A stretch of DNA of 64,000 nt from assembly GCF_900156895.1 (NCBI RefSeq), contig NZ_FTPD01000023.1:6892-70891 (forward strand), given 5' to 3'. This DNA is from Mesorhizobium prunaredense (GTDB lineage: Bacteria > Pseudomonadota > Alphaproteobacteria > Rhizobiales > Rhizobiaceae). Numbering within the stretch: position 1 is the stretch's first letter; every line of letters begins with the position of its first letter. Below, piece by piece: positions 57,703 through 64,000 of the stretch. The notes under the pieces were generated by a model. The model did not search any database, had not been told where the DNA came from, and saw nothing but the letters and a program-made list of their open reading frames with translations. Both the position numbers and the translations under genes were made by a program.

Positions 57703-58367
57703 TCCCGGCCGAGCTCGGCGACGGCGTCGCAGAGTTTGCTGTGATCGTTATCGGTCGTCAGCTTGCGCGTCCTGAACATACGTTCGCCGGAAGTCCGATT
57801 GGACCTGCCGTTCACCAGCCAGCCCTCGCCTAGCCCGGCTCGCCGCCCGGCTTCCATGTCATCGGCCTTGTCGCCGACGATGATCGATCGGCTGATATCC
57901 ACGCCCAGCAGATCGCGGGCGCGCAGAAGCATGCCCGGATTGGGCTTGCGCATTGGATGATCACCTGCTGCCAGTTCGCCCGTCCCGCTCGAATGGTAGG
58001 CGCAGGCGAGCACCAGATCGATCCGGCAATTCTGCGCTTCGAGAAGCGCCAGCAGCCGGGCATTGACCGCGGCGAACTCCGGCCAGCCGAAATAGCCGCG
58101 GGCTATGCCTGACTGGTTGGAGACCACGATCGCCGGCAGGCCGGCCATGTTGGCCGTTCGGATCACCGGCAGCATCTGCGGCCGCAGCACGATGTCAGCC
58201 GGATCGCTGGGATAGCCGCTATCGACATTGATGGTGCCGTCGCGGTCGAGGAACAACGCCGGCGTGCCAGCTGGAAAAACCGGGCTACCGATCCACTCGA
58301 CCCACAGGCCCGGCGCTTCGAGCGGGTAGTGATCGGACCTCACGACCGGGCCGGTGTCAGCCATCAC
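57699..58367 (-). CDS. D,D-heptose 1,7-bisphosphate phosphatase-like HAD protein
   Basis: A 222-residue HAD phosphatase like GmhB, which removes the C7 phosphate during ADP-heptose synthesis. The catalytic pair is D41 and D43 in LFLDRDGTINVD, and MRKPNPGMLLRARDLLG plus VGDKADDMEAGRRAG supply the later motifs. In E. coli GmhB a Zn site uses Cys-rich CxCRKP; here CAYH is followed by DHPMRKPNPG, so the Cys pair is missing. It is last in the gene set hldE, gmhA, gmhB-like on this strand and overlaps gmhA by 11 bp. Confidence 0.85.
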   Translation of the reverse strand: MMADTGPVVRSDHYPLEAPGLWVEWIGSPVFPAGTPALFLDRDGTINVDSGYPSDPADIVLRPQMLPVIRTANMAGLPAIVVSNQSGIARGYFGWPEFAAVNARLLALLEAQNCRIDLVLACAYHSSGTGELAAGDHPMRKPNPGMLLRARDLLGVDISRSIIVGDKADDMEAGRRAGLGEGWLVNGRSNRTSGERMFRTRKLTTDNDHSKLCDAVAELGRD

Positions 58368-58929
58368 AGAGGCGCGCTTCGACCATTTCGCACAGATGAT
58401 GATAGAGGCACAGATGCCCCTGCTGGATGATCGGCGTCGAGGTCGAGGGCACGTTGAGCAGGATGTCGGAGAGCGGCTTGAGCTTGCCGCCGCTGTCGCC
58501 GGTCAGGCTGATCACCGTCATGTCCATCACGCGCGCCTGTTCGGCGGCGGCGAGGATGCTGGCCGAGTTGCCGCTGGTCGAGATGGCGAGCAGCACAGCC
58601 CCCGCGGCGCCATGCGCCTCGACCTGGCGTGAAAACACCGTGTCGAAGCCGTAATCATTGCCCCAGGCGGTCAGCACCGCCGCATTGGCCGGCAGCGCGA
58701 TGACGTTGTAGGCCTTGCGCTCCTTAAGGAAGCGGCCGACCAGTTCGCCGGCGATGTGAATGGCGTCGCTGGCCGAGCCGCCATTGCCGCAGATCAGCAG
58801 CGCCTTGCCCTGCGAAAGTGCGGCGACGACGGCGGTAACCGCCCGCTCCATCTCGCCAGTGAGGTCGCGCTCGACCATCGCAGTGATCGCGGCCGCCGAG
58901 CGGGCCAGGTAGTCGTTCAGTTCGGACAT
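58357..58929 (-). CDS. gmhA: Sedoheptulose 7-phosphate isomerase (SIS domain)
   Basis: A 190-residue SIS-domain protein that converts sedoheptulose 7-phosphate to D-glycero-D-manno-heptose 7-phosphate, the first step of ADP-heptose synthesis. GKALLICGNGGSASDAIHIA and GAVLLAISTSGNSASILAAA are the sugar-phosphate-binding loops. It starts 8 bp after the hldE stop and overlaps the gmhB-like gene by 11 bp, so all three are co-transcribed. Confidence 0.9.
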   Translation of the reverse strand: MSELNDYLARSAAAITAMVERDLTGEMERAVTAVVAALSQGKALLICGNGGSASDAIHIAGELVGRFLKERKAYNVIALPANAAVLTAWGNDYGFDTVFSRQVEAHGAAGAVLLAISTSGNSASILAAAEQARVMDMTVISLTGDSGGKLKPLSDILLNVPSTSTPIIQQGHLCLYHHLCEMVEARLCDG

Positions 58930-58936
58930 GAAAACC

Positions 58937-60427
58937 TCAGTTTGTGCTGCCGGCGCGCAACTTGCCGATGGTGCCGGTGGTGCTCTTGCCGGCGACGAGA
59001 TCGACCAGCACGACGCGGCCGCCCGCCTTTTGGACGATTTCGGCGCCGACCACCTGATCGATCGTGTAGTCGGCGCCCTTGACCAGTATGTCTGGCTTCA
59101 GCGCCTCGATCAGCGCGAGCGGCGTGTCTTCCTCGAAGACGACGACGGCATCGACCGAGGCAAGCGCGGCCAGCACGCAGGCGCGATCATGCTCGTCGTT
59201 GACCGGGCGTCCCGGCCCTTTCAGCCGGCGCACCGAGGCATCGCTGTTGAGGCCGAGAACCAGCCGGTCGCACTGGCTGCGCGCCGCATGCAAAAGGCTG
59301 ACATGGCCGGCATGAAGGATATCGAAGCAGCCATTGGTGAAACCGACGCTCAGGCCTTCGTCCTTCCACGTCGCCACCAGCCGTGCGGCGGCAGCAGCAT
59401 CGAGGATTGCATCCTTGTGGGCAATCGGTCCATGCGAGCGAAACAGCGCGCCGGTGAGTTCTTCGACCGTCAGCCGTGCGGTGCCGCGCTTTCCCACCAC
59501 CACGCCACCGGCCGCATTGGCGATGGCCGCGGCAATGACGCGGTCGGCGCCCGCAGCCAGGGCCAACGCAAACGTAGCGATGACAGTGTCGCCGGCGCCG
59601 GAAACGTCGAACACCTCCCGCGCCTGCGTGGCAATGTGGCGGGCATCGTCCGCGTCGACGACGCTCATGCCTTTTTCGCTACGCGTCGCGACGACGAAAT
59701 CGAAGCCATGTGCCGAGATCAACTCACGCGCCGCGGCCACGATCTCGTCATCGGCAAACACCGCGCGTCCGACCGCCTCGCCAAGTTCCTTGCGATTGGG
59801 CGTGATCGCCGTCGCCCCGCAATAGCAAGCATAGTCGCGGCCCTTGGGATCGACCAGCACCGGCTTGCCCGCCTCACGGCAGATCGAGATCAGCTCGCCG
59901 GCGACGCCGTCGAGCAATATGCCCTTGCCGTAGTCGGACAGGATAACGATGTCGGCTTGCGCGAGCGCGGTGCGGAAATGCCGGACCAGCGTTGCCCGCT
60001 CAGCGTCGCGCAGCGGCTTGATTTCCTCTTCGTCGAAACGCAGCACCTGCTGGTTGAGCGCGCTGAAGCGGCTTTTCGACGAGGTCATCCGGTTGGCGTC
60101 CTGCGCGAGACCGCCAGTGTCGACGCCAAGCTCGGCGAGCATGCGCATGAGATTGTCGCCGGCCGGATCGGCGCCGATCACCGAAACCGGTATCGCGGCA
60201 GCGCCGAGCGAGACGATGTTGGCGACGACATTGCCGGCGCCACCCATCGCCGAGGTTTCGCCACGCCCGCGCAGCACCGGAATGGGCGCTTCAGGCGAAA
60301 TCCGCTCGATGACGCCGTTGACGAAACGGTCGAGGATGAAGTCGCCGACCACCAGCACGGTGACGTTGCCGAACCGCGAGATGGCGCGGTGAAGCGGTTC
60401 GGGAGAAGGCAGGTATTGCTCGCTCAT
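58937..60427 (-). CDS. hldE: Bifunctional heptose 7-phosphate kinase / heptose 1-phosphate adenylyltransferase
   Basis: A 496-residue fusion protein. The N-terminal PfkB-type kinase domain (about 1-330) contains AMGGAGNVVANIVSLGAAAI and DVSGAGDTVIATFALALAAG. The C-terminal nucleotidyltransferase (about 350-490) has TNGCFDILHAGHVSLL and DSDASVRRLKGPGRPVN-like loops (NSDASVRRLKGPGRPVN). It phosphorylates heptose 7-phosphate and later adds AMP to heptose 1-phosphate. First gene of the hldE-gmhA-gmhB-like operon and divergent from hldD. Confidence 0.94.
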   Translation of the reverse strand: MSEQYLPSPEPLHRAISRFGNVTVLVVGDFILDRFVNGVIERISPEAPIPVLRGRGETSAMGGAGNVVANIVSLGAAAIPVSVIGADPAGDNLMRMLAELGVDTGGLAQDANRMTSSKSRFSALNQQVLRFDEEEIKPLRDAERATLVRHFRTALAQADIVILSDYGKGILLDGVAGELISICREAGKPVLVDPKGRDYACYCGATAITPNRKELGEAVGRAVFADDEIVAAARELISAHGFDFVVATRSEKGMSVVDADDARHIATQAREVFDVSGAGDTVIATFALALAAGADRVIAAAIANAAGGVVVGKRGTARLTVEELTGALFRSHGPIAHKDAILDAAAAARLVATWKDEGLSVGFTNGCFDILHAGHVSLLHAARSQCDRLVLGLNSDASVRRLKGPGRPVNDEHDRACVLAALASVDAVVVFEEDTPLALIEALKPDILVKGADYTIDQVVGAEIVQKAGGRVVLVDLVAGKSTTGTIGKLRAGSTN

Positions 60428-60760
60428 GTCATCTTCGACGTGCAATGAGAGCCGGTCCCGATGCTGTGAAAACGCTGGACTGGCAGGGCTGGTCGTTCAT
60501 GGCGAAGCCGATATACCGCAATTCGGCTCAACGCAACGGCAGGCTCGGAACGGACCACAGCCAACGCCGGTTGGCGGATCAACTTTCTGCAAAGCCACAT
60601 GAATACCCAATCCGACGAGCACCGCGCCGCCCGCACGCCGCATCAGGCGTTGCGCGTCGTTTGACGCTCGCCCAACCGCCGGATTGCGACCTGCTTTATC
60701 GACAGCCCCGCACGCCTCCCCTATAAGGGCCGGAATCGGCACAAGATACCAGAGGCTTTC
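60428..60760. other. Divergent control region between hldE and hldD
   Basis: A 333-bp region that must carry promoters for both heptose transcripts. No gene found. An AGAGG seven bases before the hldD ATG is a ribosome site. Confidence 0.5.
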
Positions 60761-61711
60761 ATGATCATCGTCACGGGCGGCGCCGGCATGATCGGCTCAA
60801 ACATAGTCGCCGCGCTCAATGCCGAAGGGATTAGCGACATTCTCGTCGTCGACGACCTGACCGACGGCCACAAGATCGCCAATCTCGCCGACCTGCAGAT
60901 CGCCGATTATCTCGACAAGGACGATTTCCTGCCGCGGATGGAGGCCGGGGACCTCGGCCGCATCGAGGCCGTCTTCCACCAGGGCGCCTGCTCGACCACC
61001 ACCGACTGGAACGGCAAGTTCATGATGGAGGTGAACTACGCCTATTCGAAGCGCCTGCTGCATGCCTGCCTGGCGCTGCGGCTGCCATTCCTCTATGCCT
61101 CCTCGGCTTCCGTCTATGGCGGCGGCGCCGAGTTTCGCGAGGAGCCGGACTGCGAGCGCCCGCTCAATGTCTATGCCTATTCAAAGAAGCTGTTCGACGA
61201 CTATGTCCGCCGCACCGTCTTCGATACCGATCATTCGCCGGTGGCCGGTCTGCGCTACTTCAACGTCTATGGGCCGCGCGAGGCGCACAAGGGCGCCATG
61301 GCCTCGGTCGCCTACCATCTGTTCAACCAGGTCGAGCAAGGCCACAACCCAAAGCTGTTCGGCGCCTATGACGGTTTTGGACCTGGCGAGCAGAGCCGCG
61401 ACTTCATCCATGTCGGCGACGTTGCCGATATCAATCTGTGGTTGTGGAAACGCGGCTCAAGCGGCATCTTCAACTGCGGCACCGGCCTTGCCCAGCCGTT
61501 CCGCGCCATAGCCGAAACGGTGATCGGCACGCTCGGCAAAGGCGAGATCGAGTTCATCGACTTCCCCGATCACCTGAAGGGCAGCTACCAGAGTTTTACG
61601 CAAGCTGATATGTCCCGGTTGCGCGCCGCCGGTTACAATGGTCAGTTTCGCACAGTGGAAACCGGCGTCAGAGACTATGTCGAATGGCTGAAAGCCCAAC
61701 GATCCTCGTGA
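60761..61711 (+). CDS. hldD: ADP-L-glycero-D-manno-heptose 6-epimerase
   Basis: A 316-residue short-chain dehydrogenase that converts ADP-D-glycero-D-manno-heptose to the L-glycero form. The Rossmann motif is [16 protein letters not shown] and the catalytic Tyr-Lys pair lies in [13 protein letters not shown]. Ser/Thr in [10 protein letters not shown] completes the triad. It overlaps waaF by 28 bp and is the first gene of the inner-core LPS unit. Confidence 0.95.
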   Translation: MIIVTGGAGMIGSNIVAALNAEGISDILVVDDLTDGHKIANLADLQIADYLDKDDFLPRMEAGDLGRIEAVFHQGACSTTTDWNGKFMMEVNYAYSKRLLHACLALRLPFLYASSASVYGGGAEFREEPDCERPLNVYAYSKKLFDDYVRRTVFDTDHSPVAGLRYFNVYGPREAHKGAMASVAYHLFNQVEQGHNPKLFGAYDGFGPGEQSRDFIHVGDVADINLWLWKRGSSGIFNCGTGLAQPFRAIAETVIGTLGKGEIEFIDFPDHLKGSYQSFTQADMSRLRAAGYNGQFRTVETGVRDYVEWLKAQRSS

Positions 61712-62691
61712 TCGGCCCACGCTGGGTGGGCGACATGGTGATGGCGCAGTGCCTGTTCTCAGCGCTGAGACAGCTTCACCCGGACGCGGCGATCGACGTG
61801 CTGGCGCCGGCATGGGCGGCGCCACTGGTCAAGCGGATGCCCGAAATACGCCAGCAGGTCGATCTGCCGCTGAAATCCGGAGCGCTGGAATTCCGCATGC
61901 GAAGGCGCTTCGGCCGCCTGCTGCGCGGCCACTACGACATCGCCTATGTCATGCCTGGAAGCTGGAAGTCGGCGCTGGTCCCGTTCTTTGCCCGCATTCC
62001 GCGCCGTGTCGGCTACCTCAAGGAAATGCGCTACGGGCTGCTGACCGATATCGTTCCCTTGCCCGACGATGTGAAACGGCGCACGGCGCAGGCTTATTTC
62101 GGCCTCGCGCAAGGCGGCACGTTCCGTACTCCCAAGCTCGCCGTCAACACGAAAAACCAGGCGGCATTGCTGGGCCGCTTCGGGCTGGAGGCGAAAAAAT
62201 TCGTCGCGCTGATGCCCGGCGCCGAGTTCGGCCCCGCCAAACGCTGGCCGAGCGAACGCTATGCCGGCGTTGCCCGCGATTTGATGGCCAAAGGTTTTGC
62301 GGTCGCGCTGTTCGGGTCGAAGAACGACGCCGACGTAACGGCGGAAATCGCCACGCTTGCACCGGGCGCTGTCGACCTCGCCGGCCAGACGCGGCTGGAG
62401 GACGCCATCGACCTGATCGCCGCGGCCAGGCTTGCGGTGTCGAACGACAGTGGGCTGATGCATGTTGCGGCCGCGGTCGGCACGCCGATCGTAGCCGTAT
62501 ACGGATCGACCTCGCCGCACAATACGCCGCCGCTCGCCGAGCAGCGCGAACTGGTCTGGCTCGGCCTGTCCTGTTCGCCCTGCCACCGGAAAATCTGCCC
62601 GCTCGGCCACCTCAACTGCCTGAACACGCTTGAGGTGGCACAGGTCGCGGCGGCGGCGGAACGGCTGCTGGAAATGCCGGCCGCCGCATGA
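61684..62691 (+). CDS. waaF: ADP-heptose:LPS heptosyltransferase II
   Basis: A 335-residue GT9-family enzyme that adds the second heptose to the LPS inner core. Family segments are [40 protein letters not shown] and [20 protein letters not shown] (nucleotide-sugar binding). The C terminus has [17 protein letters not shown], common in WaaF. It overlaps hldD by 28 bp and waaC by 4 bp, showing tight coupling. Confidence 0.92.
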   Translation: MAESPTILVIGPRWVGDMVMAQCLFSALRQLHPDAAIDVLAPAWAAPLVKRMPEIRQQVDLPLKSGALEFRMRRRFGRLLRGHYDIAYVMPGSWKSALVPFFARIPRRVGYLKEMRYGLLTDIVPLPDDVKRRTAQAYFGLAQGGTFRTPKLAVNTKNQAALLGRFGLEAKKFVALMPGAEFGPAKRWPSERYAGVARDLMAKGFAVALFGSKNDADVTAEIATLAPGAVDLAGQTRLEDAIDLIAAARLAVSNDSGLMHVAAAVGTPIVAVYGSTSPHNTPPLAEQRELVWLGLSCSPCHRKICPLGHLNCLNTLEVAQVAAAAERLLEMPAAA

Positions 62692-63662
62692 GGGTGCTCA
62701 TCGTCAAGACATCTTCGATGGGTGACGTCATCCACAGCTTTCCTGCCGTCGAGGATGCGCGCCGCAACCGGCCGGACGTGTCGTTCGACTGGTGTGTGGA
62801 AGAGGCCTTTGCCGGCATCGTGGCGCTGCATCCGGCGATCGCAACCATCCACACCGTGGCAATCCGGCGCTGGCGCACAAGCCCGCTTGGCCGCGGCACA
62901 TGGCGCGAGGCAGCGGGGTTGCGCCGCGCCTTGCGGGATTGCCGCTACGATCTCGTCATCGATGCGCAAGGATTGCTGAAGTCGGCCGTGGTGGCGAAAC
63001 AGGCCGCGGCGCCGATCGCCGGCTTCGACCGGTCGAGCGCTCGCGAGCCTTCGGCGACCTTGTTCTACGACCGCCACTATGCAGTGCCGCGCGACCTGCA
63101 CGCCATCGAACGCACAAGGCGGCTGTTCGGGCTGGCGCTCGGCTATGAACCGGATTTTTCCGGGCTCGAGTCCGGCATCGTGCCGCCGGCCGTCGGTTCG
63201 ACTTTTGTCGGCGGAAAAACCGCCTTCCTGCTGCACGGCACCAGCCGCGAGGACAAGAAATGGCCGGTCGGCAACTGGATCGAGACTGCCCGGCTTCTCG
63301 TGGAAAGAGGAATGACGCCGGTCACCACCTGGTCGAACGACAGGGAAAAGGCGGTTGCCGAGGCGATCGCCCAAGCCGTTCCACAGACCGCGCTGGTGCC
63401 GAAATCACCGCTTGCCGAGATCGCCGCGATCATCGGCCGGTCGGTGCTGATCATCGGCGCCGATACCGGCCTTACCCACCTCGCCAGTGCCTTCGGCCTG
63501 CCGACCGTCGCGGTGTTTGTGGCGACCGAACCCGGCCTGACCGGCCCGCGCGGGCCGTTCTCGTCAACGCTGCTGGCCGCGCCCGGCAGCCGCATCTCGC
63601 CGGAGGAGGTGGTGGTGGAGGCAGAGAGGCTGCTTGCGCTCAAATCGCAGGCCGCGACATAG
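62688..63662 (+). CDS. waaC: ADP-heptose:LPS heptosyltransferase I
   Basis: A 324-residue GT9 enzyme that adds the first heptose to Kdo of the inner core. Typical segments: [20 protein letters not shown] at the start, FLLHGTSREDKKWPVGNW and GRSVLIIGADTGLTHLASAF. It starts inside the waaF stop (ATGA). Its TAG stop lies in the end of repeat copy 3, so that repeat sets the gene end. Confidence 0.92.
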   Translation: MRVLIVKTSSMGDVIHSFPAVEDARRNRPDVSFDWCVEEAFAGIVALHPAIATIHTVAIRRWRTSPLGRGTWREAAGLRRALRDCRYDLVIDAQGLLKSAVVAKQAAAPIAGFDRSSAREPSATLFYDRHYAVPRDLHAIERTRRLFGLALGYEPDFSGLESGIVPPAVGSTFVGGKTAFLLHGTSREDKKWPVGNWIETARLLVERGMTPVTTWSNDREKAVAEAIAQAVPQTALVPKSPLAEIAAIIGRSVLIIGADTGLTHLASAFGLPTVAVFVATEPGLTGPRGPFSSTLLAAPGSRISPEEVVVEAERLLALKSQAAT

Positions 63663-63746
63663 GACCTTTTCAGAATTCGCTCTGGCGAGTCGAATAGCGT
63701 GGTTTTCGAGAACCGGAGCGGAGCGTACCTAAAGTACGTGAGCTTC

Positions 63747-63794
63747 GCGCATGACCCCGAAAATCGGAATCGATTTTCGGAAAGGATCATGCGC
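63747..63794. repeat. Type a palindrome nested in repeat copy 3
   Basis: GCGCATGACCCCGAAAATCG and CGATTTTCGG plus a distal ATCATGCGC form a 48-bp palindrome with the same core as the element at 1402-1449. Confidence 0.8.
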
Positions 63795-63805
63795 AAATCA
63801 AAAGA

Positions 63806-63850
63806 CCTACAGCGTCCTTTGCGCGTCCAAAAGACGCGCGGCGCTGTAGG
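63806..63850. repeat. Type b palindrome nested in repeat copy 3
   Basis: CCTACAGCG with inner GCGCGTC, and GACGCGC with distal CGCTGTAGG, form a 45-bp interrupted palindrome directly after the type a element. Confidence 0.8.
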
Positions 63851-63902
63851 AAGCGCAGAAAACCGCGCTAGTCGGCCGCCAGAGTAGAATTATCAAAAGG
63901 TC

Positions 63903-64000
63903 CTAAATGAACTGCACCTGGACGATCTCATAGCCCCGCGCGCCGCCTGGCGCGTTGACCTCGATGGCATCGCCGACTTCCTTGCCGATCAGCGCCCGCG
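63903..64000 (-). CDS. greA: Transcription elongation factor GreA, C-terminal end
   Basis: Only the last 31 residues and the stop are present. The reading [19 protein letters not shown], followed by [10 protein letters not shown], matches the C-terminal domain of GreA, which rescues stalled RNA polymerase by stimulating transcript cleavage. The TAG stop (63905-63903) is provided by the end of repeat copy 3. The rest lies beyond the window. Confidence 0.85.
   Translation of the reverse strand, partial: RALIGKEVGDAIEVNAPGGARGYEIVQVQFI

Larger units (their letters stand above)
63661..63905. repeat. Dispersed intergenic inverted-repeat element, copy 3, with nested palindromes
   Basis: 245 bp with arms AGGACCTTTTCAGAATTCG (left) and AGAATTATCAAAAGGTCCT (right). 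The interior matches copies 1 and 2, except that about 110 bp replace the short ACCGG segment. The extra DNA holds two palindromes: type a (63747-63794) and type b (63806-63850). The terminal TAGGACC/GGTCCTA contain the stop codons of waaC and greA. Confidence 0.85.

Noticed and set aside
58928..60448. 506-codon plus-strand frame over hldE
   Set aside because: Antisense shadow of a gene with clear kinase and adenylyltransferase motifs.

Overview
The window looks like a chromosomal segment of a Rhizobiales alphaproteobacterium, most probably Mesorhizobium or a close relative. The evidence is the high G+C content, alphaproteobacterial gene neighbourhoods (rpoD next to dnaG, yqeY next to carA, trxB between an Lrp-type gene and lsrB, and a heptose block next to greA), the alphaproteobacterial F1-ATPase inhibitor zeta, and mosaic palindromic intergenic repeats. 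This assignment is by recognition of proteins and synteny, not by a database search. No rRNA, tRNA, CRISPR array or intact insertion sequence was seen.

Layout. 1-2.6 kb: a response-regulator fragment in an apparent operon with an HtrA-like protein that has lost its whole catalytic triad, divergent from an intact HtrA-like protease. 2.6-9.8 kb: small regulator/effector pairs (TetR with a VOC protein, LysR with an azoreductase, PadR) and small single-domain proteins. 9.9-13.9 kb: a copper-handling operon (Cys-rich secreted protein, multicopper oxidase, DUF411, a 41-residue Met-rich membrane peptide, cytochrome c, SCO) that ends in a transposase remnant beside rpoD. 14-18.4 kb: rpoD and dnaG. 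18.9-35 kb: Na/phosphate symporter, three MFS exporters, paired DUF1801 genes, yqeY, carA, zinc peptidase, a LysR/LysE pair, an ArsR/MFS pair, a phosphoesterase and an SH3-like secreted protein. 35.5-39 kb: carB. 39-51 kb: secreted or envelope proteins, ATPase inhibitor zeta, lytic transglycosylase, ogt, a cold-shock gene, GST, two coupled EAL proteins and aspartate aminotransferase. 51.5-57.7 kb: an EF-G-like GTPase without the catalytic His, a candidate anti-Shine-Dalgarno small RNA, an ICMT-like protein and the lsrB-trxB-lrp redox group. 57.7-63.7 kb: the ADP-heptose and inner-core LPS set (gmhB-like, gmhA, hldE / hldD, waaF, waaC), then the greA 3' end.

How genes work together. carA and carB encode the two subunits of carbamoyl-phosphate synthetase 11 kb apart, and each has a terminator-like hairpin in its leader. 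The heptose genes form one pathway from sedoheptulose 7-phosphate to the inner core, split into two divergent transcripts. TrxB and LsrB link thiol redox state to transcription. The copper genes encode an export-and-oxidise module in the periplasm.

Most notable non-gene signals: a dispersed repeat family (31410, 56996, 63661) whose arms change in a compensatory way, one copy nested with other palindromes and supplying the stop codons of waaC and greA; the candidate small RNA at 53910-54023; and the two carbamoyl-phosphate synthetase leaders.
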